Source: Actinomycetota bacterium (lineage in GTDB: Bacteria > Actinomycetota > Thermoleophilia > Solirubrobacterales > Solirubrobacteraceae). From it: a stretch of DNA of 64,000 bases. The notes below the pieces were generated by a model. That model ran no database searches. It saw nothing but the letters and a program-made list of their open reading frames with translations, and had not been told where the DNA came from. Shown in pieces: positions 1-7,483 of the stretch. The stretch covers positions 40,448 to 104,447 of the forward strand of contig VAWY01000134.1 of assembly GCA_005888335.1 (NCBI GenBank). The letters are read 5' to 3'. The position numbers and the translations under genes are program-made. Every line of letters begins with the position of its first letter. Positions within the stretch are counted from its first letter, which is position 1.

Positions 1-89
1 GCAGAGTCGTTGCAACCGCGTGTGGCGCCGTCACACGCTCCCGCCCAGACTCGCCGCCAACCCCAGCCACGAACGACGGGAGGCACGAG

Positions 90-314
90 ATGGCGTATCG
101 ACTGATGGGACGACTGCACGCATGGGCGCTTCGCCTGCGCGGCGAGACGGGACAGGGCACCGTGGAGTACGTGGGTCTCCTGCTGCTCATCGGCGCGCTG
201 CTCGCCGCGGTGATCGCGGCCATGCACAGCCACAACTGGGGCCTGGCCGAGGTCATCGTCAGCAAGCTCAAGGCGGCGATCGACAAGGTCTCGAGCGCGA
301 GCGGAAAGGGCTGA
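90..314 (+). CDS. Flp/Fap-type pilin-like small protein
   Basis: A 74-residue protein that looks like a class III (Flp) prepilin. A short basic leader ends in G-QGTVEY around residues 21-27, which places Gly at -1 and Glu at +5 of the expected prepilin peptidase site. A single hydrophobic helix follows (about residues 28-45), then a short amphipathic tail. The family forms thin adhesive pili exported by Tad machinery, but no tad genes are visible nearby, so pilus assembly is inferred from the motif alone. The ATG at 90 is preceded by a good GGGAGG ribosome site. A 7-bp-stem hairpin (18-38) lies in the leader. It could also be a TadE-like pseudopilin. Confidence 0.75.
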   Translation: MAYRLMGRLHAWALRLRGETGQGTVEYVGLLLLIGALLAAVIAAMHSHNWGLAEVIVSKLKAAIDKVSSASGKG

Positions 315-594
315 CTTCGCCAGCCGCGCCCCTCGGCCGGCCGGCGGCCGTCCCGCCGCCGGCGCGGTCGACGGCGCCAGGCGGCCGAGGGTCGCGCCGG
401 CGCGGCGAGGGCCGATCCGACCCGTCGCCGCGCGATCTCACTCGAGGCGACGGGCGTCGCTCCGTGCAGAGGCGCATCGTCGCTCATCACTGAGGCGCGT
501 CAACAGTCGCTGACGAGGCGCATCATCGCTCGACTTCCGGGCGCACCGTGCCGAAAAGAGACCGGCCGGTCCCTCCCCGACCCCCGGTCTCGAC
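315..594. other. intergenic region with short degenerate repeats and a palindrome
   Basis: No credible gene here. Four degenerate copies of a motif beginning GAGGCG(C/A) start near 444, 469, 492 and 515, a spacing of 23-25 bases. A perfect 12-base palindrome GACCGGCCGGTC lies at 560-571, just upstream of the next gene. The GCGCGTCAA element inside the repeats recurs in the hairpins near 32994-33022. Confidence 0.5.
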
Positions 595-1197
595 ATGCGC
601 ACGCTGCCTCTTCTGCTGGTCCTCGCCTGCCTGCTACCCGCCTCCGTCGCCGCCGCCAACACCAGCCACGAGGGCTGGCCCGCGATCAACGGCATCCTTC
701 TCATGAACAAGTCCGACGGCTCCCGGCCGCTCGATGCGCGCCCCGGCCAGGATCCCTTCGGGGGCCTCGACGAGGACTACTCGTGCGACGGGGTGCACCT
801 GCGCGGCGCGTGCCAGCGGCGGTTCGTCCGGCGCGGTGACCGGCGGGTCGTGTCGTCGCGCACGGGACACAACGAGCTGCTCGGCGGCCACGGCAGCGAC
901 ACGATCTACGCCGGCCCGTGGGGAGACGTCCTCTGGGGCGACTACAAGCCCTCCGGGCAGGGCACGAGCCAGAGCGATCGCCTCTACGGCGGCGCCGGAC
1001 GCGACTTCATCTACGCGAGCCACGGCTGGAACCTGATCGAGGCGGGCGCCGGCAACGACTGGATCAAGGCCCACTTCGGGCGAGGGGTCGTCGACTGCGG
1101 CCCGGGCATCGACACGCTCTACATCAGCCGGCGGGCGCAGAAGCACTACAGGATCCGCGGCTGCGAGCGGGTCTCGCACAAGACGCTGGGGTACTAG
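595..1197 (+). CDS. secreted RTX/haemolysin-type calcium-binding repeat protein
   Basis: A 200-residue protein with a clear Sec signal peptide (hydrophobic residues about 4-20, Ala-rich cleavage site). The middle and C-terminal part carries degenerate glycine/aspartate nonapeptide-like repeats (LLGGHGSDTIYAG, LYGGAGRDFIYA, IEAGAGNDWI, DCGPGIDTLY) typical of calcium-binding parallel beta-roll proteins. Four Cys residues could form disulfides after export. There is no protease or lipase domain, so this is a small stand-alone beta-roll whose function is unknown. The ATG at 595 lacks a strong ribosome site. A repeat-rich non-coding region follows immediately. Confidence 0.75.
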   Translation: MRTLPLLLVLACLLPASVAAANTSHEGWPAINGILLMNKSDGSRPLDARPGQDPFGGLDEDYSCDGVHLRGACQRRFVRRGDRRVVSSRTGHNELLGGHGSDTIYAGPWGDVLWGDYKPSGQGTSQSDRLYGGAGRDFIYASHGWNLIEAGAGNDWIKAHFGRGVVDCGPGIDTLYISRRAQKHYRIRGCERVSHKTLGY

Positions 1198-1253
1198 GGG
1201 CCGGCCGGCGGCGGGCGGAGCGTGGCGTGGCGCGCCGCCCGCTTTGGCGCCGA

Positions 1254-1318
1254 GGGTCGCGGCCGGGTCTGTGGCACCGAAGGGAAGCGGATCGTGGTCC
1301 GCGCCCGGGCCGAGCGGC
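1254..1318 (+). repeat. dispersed intergenic repeat, copy A (type I flank)
   Basis: About 65 bp built from a core (GGGTCGCGG, then TGTGGCACCGA(A/G)GGGAAG) followed by a small hairpin (GCGGA/TCCGC) and GCGCCCGGGCC. By eye it matches copy C at about 85%, and copies E and F nearly as well. It pairs with the inverted copy B to bracket the gap before murI. Confidence 0.75.
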
Positions 1319-1477
1319 AACATGCCAGGCGCGGAGACCCGGGGCAACCGAGTGCGGATTCCGACGGCCTGACGGACTCCTACGCGGCCCGTGTTCCCGC
1401 ATAGCGGGAAGGATCCTGCTCTGGTCTCGGCCTCAGCGGCAACGCGCCAGGCGCCCGGGCTCGACGTATCGAGTGCT

Positions 1478-1506
1478 CGATCGACCGCCTATATCGCGGT
1501 CGATCG
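1478..1506. repeat. 11-bp perfect inverted repeat (hairpin)
   Basis: Arms CGATCGACCGC and GCGGTCGATCG are separated by the loop CTATATC. The loop is strikingly AT-rich for this DNA. It sits midway between repeat copies A and B. There is no T tract, so it is not a standard intrinsic terminator. Confidence 0.7.
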
Positions 1507-1576
1507 CGCCCTCGACTCGCGGACCGACCGCTCGAACGCGAGCCAGCCAAGGCGCCGCGGAGAGCGCTCGACAGGT

Positions 1577-1637
1577 GCGGTCACACGGACAAACCGCTCC
1601 TTTCCCTCGGTGCAATCCGACGACGCCACAGCCCGCC
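1577..1637 (-). repeat. dispersed intergenic repeat, copy B (type II flank, inverted)
   Basis: Read on the minus strand it shares the GGCGGG...TGCACCGAGGGAAAGGAG core with copies A and C. It continues into a different flank (GCGGT...ACCGC hairpin, GTGTGACCGC) that it shares only with copy D. It lies inverted relative to copy A, 380 bp away end to end. Confidence 0.65.
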
Positions 1638-1699
1638 ACCAACGCCCGAGCGGCGCGCCACGCCCGCGAACGCCACGCGCCCTGCCAACATGCCGACCC

Positions 1700-2545
1700 G
1701 TGACCCCCATCCCCCGCAGCCGCCCCATCGGCGTCTTCGACTCCGGCGTCGGCGGGCTGACCGTCCTGCACGAGCTGCTCGTCGCGCTGCCGCACGAGGA
1801 CTTCGTCTACCTCGGCGACACGGCGCGCTTCCCGTACGGCGGGCGCAGCCCGGAGGAGCTCGAGCGCTTCAGCCTCGAGGTCGCCGAGGAGCTCATCGAG
1901 CGGCGCGTGAAGCTGCTCGTCGTCGCCTGCAACAGCGCGACCGCGGCGGCCCTGCCCGCCGTGCAGCGGCGGATGATGGAGACGACGCTCGGCGTCGACG
2001 TCCTCGGTGTCGTCAAGCCCGGCGCCGTGCAGGCGGTCGGCGCCACGCGCAACGGGCGCATCGGCCTGCTGGCCACGCCCGCCACCGTCCGCAGCGGCGC
2101 GTACCAGAGCGCGATCAAGGACGTCGACCCGCACGTCGACCTCGTCGCGGTCGAGTGCCCCGACCTCGCCGGCATGATCGAGGAGGGCTTCCCGGTCGAC
2201 GAGCGCGTCGTCGCGACGGTCCGCGCCTACTGCGAGCCGCTGCGCGCCGGGCGCGTGGACACCGTGATCCTCGGCTGCACGCACTACCCGCTCGTGCGCC
2301 CGATGCTCCAGCGCTCGCTCGGACCGGGCGTCGCGATGGTGACGTCCGGCGCCGCGGCGGCTCGCCAGGTCGAGCACGCGCTCGCGTCGCGCGGGCTCGA
2401 CGCCCACCGCGAGCGCGAGGGCGACTACCGCTTCCTGTGCACCGGCGACGCCGAGGTCTTCCGCGCCGTCGGCACGCGCTTCCTGCAGCTGCCGCTCGGG
2501 ACGGTCGAGACCGTCGTGCCGCGCTCGTCGAGGGCCGCCGCGTGA
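1700..2545 (+). CDS. murI: glutamate racemase
   Basis: Converts L-glutamate to D-glutamate for the peptidoglycan stem peptide. The 281-residue product has all family landmarks: GVFDSGVGGLTV near the N-terminus, the first catalytic cysteine in VVACNSATA (Cys77) and the second in LGCTHYP (Cys193), with the substrate loop TARFPYGGRS between. The open frame extends well upstream, but homology begins only at about residue 9 after the GTG at 1700, so that codon is chosen. There is no clear ribosome site. Its stop overlaps the start of rph by 4 bases (GTGA), starting a murI-rph-rdgB unit that is translationally coupled. D-Glu supply links it to alr and the carboxypeptidase elsewhere in the window. 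Confidence 0.95.
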   Translation: MTPIPRSRPIGVFDSGVGGLTVLHELLVALPHEDFVYLGDTARFPYGGRSPEELERFSLEVAEELIERRVKLLVVACNSATAAALPAVQRRMMETTLGVDVLGVVKPGAVQAVGATRNGRIGLLATPATVRSGAYQSAIKDVDPHVDLVAVECPDLAGMIEEGFPVDERVVATVRAYCEPLRAGRVDTVILGCTHYPLVRPMLQRSLGPGVAMVTSGAAAARQVEHALASRGLDAHREREGDYRFLCTGDAEVFRAVGTRFLQLPLGTVETVVPRSSRAAA

Positions 2546-3291
2546 CCGCCGCCGCCCCGTCCCGGCGCTCGTACGACCGCGGCGCCGCCGACCTGCGCCC
2601 CACGAAGATCGAGAGCGGCTTCGTCGCCACCGCCACCGGATCGGCGCTCATCACCCAGGGCGAGACGCGCGTGATCTGCACGGCGTCGGTGCAGGGAAGC
2701 GTCCCGCGCTGGCTCGCCGGCCAGGGCCGCGGCTGGGTCACCGCGGAGTACGGGATGCTCCCGGCGTCCACCGGCGAGCGCAAGCAGCGCGACGTCACGC
2801 GCGGGCGACCGGACGGGCGCACGGTCGAGATCCAGCGGCTCATCGGGCGCTCGGTGCGCGGGGTCGTCGACTTCCAGGCGCTGGGCGAGCGCACGATCTA
2901 CCTGGACTGCGACGTGCTGACCGCCGACGGCGGCACCCGCTGCGCCTCGATCACCGGCGCCTTCGTCGCCCTCGACCTCGCCTGCCGGCGCCTCGTCGCC
3001 GAGGGCCTGCTGGAGCGCTCGCCGCTCACCGGCTCGGTCGCCGCGATCTCGTGCGGCATCGTCGACGGCACGGCGCTGCTCGACCTCGACTACCGCGAGG
3101 ACTCCACCGCCGAGGTCGACGCCAACGTCGTCATGACCGGCGAGGGCGGGCTCGTCGAGGTCCAGGCGACCGCCGAGCGCACGCCGCTGCAACGCGCGCA
3201 TCTCGACGAGCTTCTCGCGCTCGCCGCCGCGGGCATCGAGCAGCTGCGCGCGGTGCAGGCGGCCGCCGTCGACGCCGGGTCGCCGACTTGA
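2542..3291 (+). CDS. rph: ribonuclease PH (tRNA 3-prime processing)
   Basis: Phosphorolytic 3-to-5 exoribonuclease that trims tRNA precursors. The 249-residue length is normal for the family. Recognisable segments are the N-terminal RPTKIESGFVATATGSALI block, the GWVTAEYGMLP active-site region, the RPDGRTVEIQRLIGRS arginine-rich RNA-binding stretch, and the DCDVLTADGGTRCASI catalytic/phosphate region. The GTG start overlaps the murI stop and the TGA overlaps the TTG start of rdgB. This murI-rph-rdgB order is a common actinobacterial arrangement. Confidence 0.95.
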   Translation: MTAAAPSRRSYDRGAADLRPTKIESGFVATATGSALITQGETRVICTASVQGSVPRWLAGQGRGWVTAEYGMLPASTGERKQRDVTRGRPDGRTVEIQRLIGRSVRGVVDFQALGERTIYLDCDVLTADGGTRCASITGAFVALDLACRRLVAEGLLERSPLTGSVAAISCGIVDGTALLDLDYREDSTAEVDANVVMTGEGGLVEVQATAERTPLQRAHLDELLALAAAGIEQLRAVQAAAVDAGSPT

Positions 3292-3866
3292 GGCTGCTGC
3301 TCGCCACGCGCAACCCGCACAAGGTCCGCGAGTTCGGCGGGCTGCTCGCGCCCCACGACGTCGACCCGCTCCCCGCCAGCGTCCTGCTCCCACCGGAGAC
3401 CGGTGCGACGTTCGCGCAGAACGCCCTCGACAAGGCGCGCGCGGCGGCGGCCGCGACCGGCCGGATCGCCATCGCCGACGACTCCGGCATCGAGGCCGCG
3501 GCGCTCGGCGGCGCCCCCGGCGTGCGCTCGGCGCGCTACGCCGGCGAGCACGCCACCGACGCCGAGAACCTCGCCCTGCTGCTGCGCGAGGCGCCGACGG
3601 GCAGCGCCGTGGCCTACGTCTGCGCGCTCGCCTACGTCGACCCCCACGCCACGGTCGAGCACGTCGTCGAGGGCCGCTGCGCCGGCACGCTCGCCTCCGA
3701 GCCGCGCGGCACCGGCGGCTTCGGCTACGACCCCGCGTTCATCCCCGACGACCGCGACGACGGCCGCACGATGGCCGAGCTCGCGCTTGCCGACAAGGAT
3801 GCCATCAGCCATCGCGGGCGCGCCGCCCGCGAGCTCCTCGCCTGGCTCGAACGCGAGACCGGCTGA
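3288..3866 (+). CDS. rdgB: RdgB/HAM1 XTP/dITP pyrophosphatase
   Basis: House-cleaning enzyme that hydrolyses non-canonical purine triphosphates (dITP, XTP) to monophosphates. The 192-residue protein starts with the canonical LLLATRNPHKVREF substrate-binding motif. It carries FAQNALDKARAAAAATG and the catalytic IADDSGIEAAALGGAPGVRSARYAG block, then GTGGFGYDPAFIPD and a C-terminal SHRGRAARELL. The start is TTG at 3288, overlapping the rph TGA, because that codon gives the conserved N-terminus exactly. It is the last gene of the coupled murI-rph-rdgB unit. Confidence 0.93.
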   Translation: MRLLLATRNPHKVREFGGLLAPHDVDPLPASVLLPPETGATFAQNALDKARAAAAATGRIAIADDSGIEAAALGGAPGVRSARYAGEHATDAENLALLLREAPTGSAVAYVCALAYVDPHATVEHVVEGRCAGTLASEPRGTGGFGYDPAFIPDDRDDGRTMAELALADKDAISHRGRAARELLAWLERETG

Positions 3867-3913
3867 AGCGACGAATCGCGAATACCCATCGCTCCGGCGG
3901 GCAGCCCCTGGGG

Positions 3914-4090
3914 ATGCAGGAGGAGACAACCACCCCCACCATCCCTGACGAACGCGGCCGCGAGCGCGAGCTGCCGCCACGCGAGGCCGCCGGCCAGGCG
4001 CGTCCCGATCAGCAACCCCCGCGCGGCAACCAGGACCCCGACACGGGCGAGGTCGATCGCGGCCGCGAGAAGCTCGAACGCGTCCTGTAG
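3914..4090 (+). CDS. small hydrophilic protein, unknown function
   Basis: A 58-residue open frame rich in Glu, Arg, Pro and Gln, with no membrane segment or signal. It ends in a helix-prone DTGEVDRGREKLERVL segment. The composition suggests an intrinsically disordered, charged protein. The ATG has no strong ribosome site and follows rdgB by 47 bases on the same strand. It converges on the 46-residue membrane protein with a 3-base gap. I do not recognise a family. Codon third positions remain GC-rich, so it is plausibly real, but it could be spurious. Confidence 0.4.
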   Translation: MQEETTTPTIPDERGRERELPPREAAGQARPDQQPPRGNQDPDTGEVDRGREKLERVL

Positions 4091-4093
4091 GGG

Positions 4094-4234
4094 CTAGCGG
4101 AGGTTGATCGCGGCCGAGGCGCCGACGACGAAGGCGAGCACGCCGTAGCCCGTGTAGCCGTTGAGCAGGAGCACGAGCCCGGTGATGGCGGCGAGGATCA
4201 CGGTGGACAGCCAGGCGATGCGCGAGAGGGGCAC
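4094..4234 (-). CDS. 46-residue membrane micro-protein
   Basis: Minus-strand GTG frame encoding two closely spaced hydrophobic stretches (about residues 4-23 and 27-43) with a TGYGVLAFVVGASAAINLR C-terminal half. It is a small two-helix or hairpin membrane protein of unknown role. An in-frame TAG three codons upstream of the GTG fixes the start. The neighbour across the 30-base divergent gap is the 84-residue gene at 4265. Clear hydrophobic patterning argues for a true protein. Confidence 0.5.
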   Translation of the reverse strand: MPLSRIAWLSTVILAAITGLVLLLNGYTGYGVLAFVVGASAAINLR

Positions 4235-4241
4235 GGGCGCC

Positions 4242-4247
4242 TATTCT
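4242..4247 (+). promoter_or_regulatory. putative -10 box (TATTCT) for the 84-residue gene
   Basis: TATTCT stands out in GC-rich surroundings, 17 bases before the ATG at 4265. It would give a leader of about 10 bases. No convincing -35 is seen. Confidence 0.35.
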
Positions 4248-4264
4248 GGCGGCGCCCGCCCGAC

Positions 4265-4519
4265 ATGAGCGCCCTGCCCCCGCAGCTGGCCGTCGCCTAC
4301 CTGCGCGCGCTGTCGTGCGACGTCCGCGCCGTGGCCGTCCACGGCCCGGGCGGCGCGGTGCTCGCGCAGGACGGCGTCCTGGCCGGCGACATCGTCCGCG
4401 CGCGCCAGGCCGACCACGAGATCGCCGTCGCCATCGGCCCCCACGCGCTGCCCGCCCTGGTCGGCCACGACGCCGAGCGGACGCTCGAGCTGGTGCTGCA
4501 TCCGGAGCATCCGGCATGA
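4265..4519 (+). CDS. conserved-looking hypothetical protein
   Basis: An 84-residue soluble protein beginning MSALPPQLAVAYLRALSCDVRAVAV. The alternation of small beta-strand-like runs (VRAVAVHGPGGAVLA, HEIAVAIGPHAL) and helices is reminiscent of a roadblock/profilin-like fold, but this is only a resemblance. There is no signal peptide or metal motif. It lies between the divergent micro-protein and the HU gene. Function unknown. Confidence 0.5.
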   Translation: MSALPPQLAVAYLRALSCDVRAVAVHGPGGAVLAQDGVLAGDIVRARQADHEIAVAIGPHALPALVGHDAERTLELVLHPEHPA

Positions 4520-4597
4520 TTCGCGGCGGTCCGGCCGGAAATCCGCAAAGAGCGAAGATCGACGCCGGAGCGGGACGCGAGCGCTGCAGGGCGCTGT

Positions 4598-4603
4598 TAG
4601 CGT
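4598..4603 (+). promoter_or_regulatory. putative -10 box (TAGCGT) of the HU gene
   Basis: TAGCGT lies 34 bases before the GTG start of the HU gene. That leaves room for a short leader carrying the strong AAGGAGG ribosome site at 4625-4631. No clear -35 is visible. Confidence 0.35.
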
Positions 4604-4637
4604 CGCGCGCTGTTCGAGAACTGCAAGGAGGAAGGCT

Positions 4638-4913
4638 GTGACGAAGTCCGAGTTCGTCGACCAGGTCGCGTCAACGTCGGGCCTGGCGAAGGGTGATGCG
4701 ACCAAGGCGGTGGACGCCGTCCTGACCACCATCGAGGACACGCTCAAGCGGGGCAGCGAGGTGAACTTCTCGGGCTTCGGCAAGTTCAGCGTGGCCGAGC
4801 GCGGCGCCCGCCAGGGTGTGCACCCGCGCACGGGCGAGGCGATCCAGATCGCCGCGTCGCGGGTTCCCAAGTTCACGCCCGGCTCCGGGCTCAAGAAGGC
4901 CCTGAAGGGATAG
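4638..4913 (+). CDS. hup: HU-family nucleoid DNA-binding protein
   Basis: A 91-residue HU/IHF fold protein: an N-terminal helical dimerisation region (TKSEFVDQVASTSGLAKGDATKAVDAVL), the GSEVNFSGFGKFSVAERGAR signature, and the DNA-wrapping beta arm with the intercalating proline context VHPRTGEAIQIAASRVPKFTPG. It lacks the long Lys/Ala-rich C-terminal tail found in mycobacterial and streptomycete HupB/HupS, so it is a short HU. The GTG start follows one of the best ribosome sites in the window (AAGGAGG, 6 bases away), in keeping with an abundant protein. Confidence 0.95.
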   Translation: MTKSEFVDQVASTSGLAKGDATKAVDAVLTTIEDTLKRGSEVNFSGFGKFSVAERGARQGVHPRTGEAIQIAASRVPKFTPGSGLKKALKG

Positions 4914-4942
4914 AAGCGCACGCCGCCCGCGCCGGCGCGCCC

Positions 4943-5851
4943 GTGACCGGCGGCTTCGGCGCGCGGCTCGCGGCGCGCGTCGCGGAGCGCGAGTCGCAGG
5001 TCGTCCTCGGCCTCGACCCCGATCCCGCGCGCCTCTGGCCGGAGGCGCTCGAGGCCACGCCCGCGCACGGCACCCCGGCCGAGCGCGCCGCGGCGGCGGT
5101 CGCCGTGCAGTGCGCGGCGCTGATCGCCGCGGCCGGACCGGCCTGCGTGGCGGTCAAGCCGCAGGTCGCCTGCTTCGAGCGGTTCGGCCCGCCGGGCTGG
5201 ATCGCGCTGACCATCACGTGCGAGCGCGCGCGCGAGGCGGGCCTGCTCGTGCTCGCCGACGCCAAGCGCGGCGACATCGACGTCACCGCCGCGGCCTACG
5301 CGCAGACGTTCCTCAGCGGCACCCCGACGCCGTTCGGCGACGTGCAAGGCCTCGCCGCCGACGCCCTCACCGTCAACCCGTATCTGGGGCGCGACGCGCT
5401 CGAGCCCTTCGTCGCCGCGGCCCGCAGCGCCGGCGCCGGGCTCTTCGTCCTCGTGCGGACCTCGAACCCCGGGGCCCGCGACGTCGAGGACCTGCCGGTC
5501 GCGCCCGACGGCGCGCCGGTGTGGGAGCGCGTCGCGCGGATCGTCGACGAGCTCGGCGCCGGCGACGGACCGCTGAGTGACATCGGCGCGGTCACCGGCG
5601 CGACCGCCCCCGAGCACCTCCAGCGCGCGCGGGAGCTCATGCCGCGCGCGCCGTTCCTGCTGCCGGGCATCGGCGCCCAGGGCGGGCGCGTCGAGGACGT
5701 CGCGCCCGCCTTCGCGCCGGGCCGCGCGGGCGGGCTGGTGACCGCCTCGCGCTCGATCGCCAACGCCTACGAGGCGACCGGCTCCCCGCGCGCGACGGCG
5801 GCGCGGCAGGAGGCCGAGCGGCTGCGCGCGGCAGCGTGGGCCCTGTCCTGA
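4943..5851 (+). CDS. pyrF: orotidine 5-prime-phosphate decarboxylase (type 2)
   Basis: Last step of UMP synthesis: decarboxylates OMP. The 302 residues are the long, type 2 form common in actinobacteria. Visible motifs are VVLGLDPDPARLWPE near the N-terminus, the substrate/phosphate region ACVAVKPQVACFERFG, and the catalytic DAKRGDI (Asp106-Lys108-Asp111). A C-terminal LLPGIGAQGG phosphate loop and an SRSIANAY helix follow. It starts 29 bases after HU and precedes the LysM gene. It does not sit with other pyr genes in this window. Confidence 0.93.
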   Translation: MTGGFGARLAARVAERESQVVLGLDPDPARLWPEALEATPAHGTPAERAAAAVAVQCAALIAAAGPACVAVKPQVACFERFGPPGWIALTITCERAREAGLLVLADAKRGDIDVTAAAYAQTFLSGTPTPFGDVQGLAADALTVNPYLGRDALEPFVAAARSAGAGLFVLVRTSNPGARDVEDLPVAPDGAPVWERVARIVDELGAGDGPLSDIGAVTGATAPEHLQRARELMPRAPFLLPGIGAQGGRVEDVAPAFAPGRAGGLVTASRSIANAYEATGSPRATAARQEAERLRAAAWALS

Positions 5852-5881
5852 GGACCGGCGGAGCGGCGCTGGGCCCGGGGC

Positions 5882-5887
5882 TATCCT
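5882..5887 (+). promoter_or_regulatory. -10 box (TATCCT) for a leaderless-type LysM mRNA
   Basis: TATCCT lies 10 bases before the ATG at 5898, so transcription would begin within a few bases of the start codon. There is no purine-rich ribosome site between. Confidence 0.45.
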
Positions 5888-5897
5888 CCCGCTGGCC

Positions 5898-6248
5898 ATG
5901 GCCCACAGCTCGCCCGCGCGCTGGCTGGCGCCGCTCGCGCTGGTGGCCGCCGCGATCGCGCTGGGGGCCGTCCTGAAGGCGGGCCTGTCGTCGTCGCCGA
6001 CGGACACGCCGCCGGCGACCCCGGCGCCGGTGACGCGGACGGGACACAGCGGGCCGCAGAAGAGGACGACGACCACGACGCGAACCCAGCCCTCGGGCGC
6101 CGCGAAGACCTACACCGTGCAGCCAGGCGATTTCCTGTCCGACGTGGCCGACAAGACCGGCGTCCCGATCGAGCGCCTGCGCGAGCTCAACCCCGGCCTG
6201 GACGCCAACTCGATGCACGTCGGCCAGAAGATCCGGCTCGCTCCGTGA
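5898..6248 (+). CDS. membrane-anchored LysM domain protein
   Basis: A 116-residue protein: N-terminal transmembrane anchor (about residues 11-30), a Thr/Pro-rich linker containing a run of threonines, and a C-terminal LysM domain (about residues 71-115, YTVQPGDFLSDVADKTGVPIE through GQKIRL). LysM binds N-acetylglucosamine chains of peptidoglycan, so it likely sits in the cell wall facing outward. Its TGA overlaps the GTG of the carboxypeptidase gene by 4 bases, implying a shared cell-wall operon with coupled translation. No catalytic domain is present. Confidence 0.85.
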   Translation: MAHSSPARWLAPLALVAAAIALGAVLKAGLSSSPTDTPPATPAPVTRTGHSGPQKRTTTTTRTQPSGAAKTYTVQPGDFLSDVADKTGVPIERLRELNPGLDANSMHVGQKIRLAP

Positions 6249-7483
6249 GCCGGCGCGCCGCCAGCGTCCTCGTCGCGCTCGTCGCGGCGCTCGCCCTCGC
6301 GCCGAGCGGGACCGCGGGCGCGGCCCCGCCGCCGCTGCGCGCGCGAGCGGCGATGCTCGTCCAGCCCGACACCGGCGACGTCGTCTACGCCCGCAAGCCC
6401 GGCCAGCGCCGCCCGATCGCCTCGACGACCAAGCTCATGACGGCGCTGCTGACGCTCGAGCGCAGCAACCTCGACGACGTCGTCCCCGCAGCCCCGTACC
6501 ACCCGCAGCCGGCGGAGTCGGTGGCCGGGCTGCGCGCGGGCGAGCGCCTCACCGTGCGCGACCTCCTGCGCGCCCTGCTGCTGCAGTCGGCCAACGACGC
6601 GGCGGTGACGCTCGCCGTCGACGTCGGCGGCTCGCAAGCCGCATTCGTGCGCGCGATGAACGCGCGCGCCGCGCAGCTGGGCCTGCGCAACACGCACTAC
6701 GCCAACCCCGTCGGGCTCGACGAGCGCGGCAACTACTCCAGCGCGCGCGACCTCGTCACGCTCGCCCGCGTCCTGCTGCGCAACCGGTTCTTCGCGCGGA
6801 CCGTCGACCGCCCCCGCGCGACGCTGACGAGCGGGGCGCGCGTGCGCCGGATCGTCAACCGCAACCTGCTCGTGCGGCGGGTGCCGTTCGTCGACGGCGT
6901 GAAGACCGGCCACACCGCGCAGGCCGGCTACGTCCTGATCGGCGCGGGCGAGCGCGGCGGGGTGCGGCTCGTGTCCGCCGTCCTCGGCGATCCGAGCGAG
7001 GCGGCGCGAGACGACGACACGCTCGCGCTGCTGCGCTACGGGCTGACGCGCTACCGCGCGCCGGTGGTCGTCACGCGCGGCGCGGTGCTCGCTCGCCCGA
7101 AGCTGAAGGACCGCGACGGGCACGTCGACCTCGTCGCGGCCCGCTCGCTGCGCGTCGTCGTGCGCCGAGGCGAGCGCGAGCGCGTCGAGGTCGCCGGCGT
7201 CCCAGCCGAGCTCGACGGCCCGTTGCCGGCCGGCGCGCGCGTCGGCGACGCCGTCGTCGTGCGCCGCGGCCGGGCGGTCGCCCGCGTGCCGCTGCTCACG
7301 CGCGCGCCGGTGGCCGCGGCCAGTCTCGGCGATCGCGTGACGAGCTTCTTCGGCAGCCCATTGACGGTGTTACTGGTTGCCGTCCTGGCGGGCAGTACGC
7401 TCCAACTGGCGCTGATGCGGCGTCGCGCTACGCGACGGCGACGCGCGCGCAGCCGCCGGCGCAGGGGGACGGAGGCCGCATGA
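6245..7483 (+). CDS. D-alanyl-D-alanine carboxypeptidase (low-molecular-weight PBP)
   Basis: Trims the terminal D-Ala of peptidoglycan stem peptides. The 412-residue protein has a signal peptide (about 1-26) and all three penicillin-binding motifs: STTK with nucleophile Ser60, SAN at 115-117 and KTG at 220-222. A long C-terminal region follows with a transmembrane segment near residues 370-392 and a very basic Arg-rich tail, so it is membrane-anchored at the C-terminus like DacA/DacF proteins. The GTG start overlaps the LysM gene. Its own stop overlaps the next start (ATGA). Confidence 0.92.
   Translation: MSRRAASVLVALVAALALAPSGTAGAAPPPLRARAAMLVQPDTGDVVYARKPGQRRPIASTTKLMTALLTLERSNLDDVVPAAPYHPQPAESVAGLRAGERLTVRDLLRALLLQSANDAAVTLAVDVGGSQAAFVRAMNARAAQLGLRNTHYANPVGLDERGNYSSARDLVTLARVLLRNRFFARTVDRPRATLTSGARVRRIVNRNLLVRRVPFVDGVKTGHTAQAGYVLIGAGERGGVRLVSAVLGDPSEAARDDDTLALLRYGLTRYRAPVVVTRGAVLARPKLKDRDGHVDLVAARSLRVVVRRGERERVEVAGVPAELDGPLPAGARVGDAVVVRRGRAVARVPLLTRAPVAAASLGDRVTSFFGSPLTVLLVAVLAGSTLQLALMRRRATRRRRARSRRRRGTEAA

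Larger units (their letters stand above)
1198..1699. other. 502-base gene-free region filled with repeats and hairpins
   Basis: Gap between the RTX-like gene and murI. It holds repeat copies A (forward) and B (inverted), a ~122-bp imperfect duplication (GCGGCAAC...GCCAGGCGC at about 1314 and again at about 1436), a TTCCCGC/GCGGGAA hairpin at 1394-1410 and an 11-bp-stem hairpin at 1478-1506 with a 7-base AT-rich loop. I see no convincing coding sequence. Confidence 0.6.

Noticed and set aside
1391..1699. N-terminal extension of murI from the long open frame
   Set aside because: The extension would encode repeat-region sequence without homology. The racemase fold begins just after the GTG at 1700.
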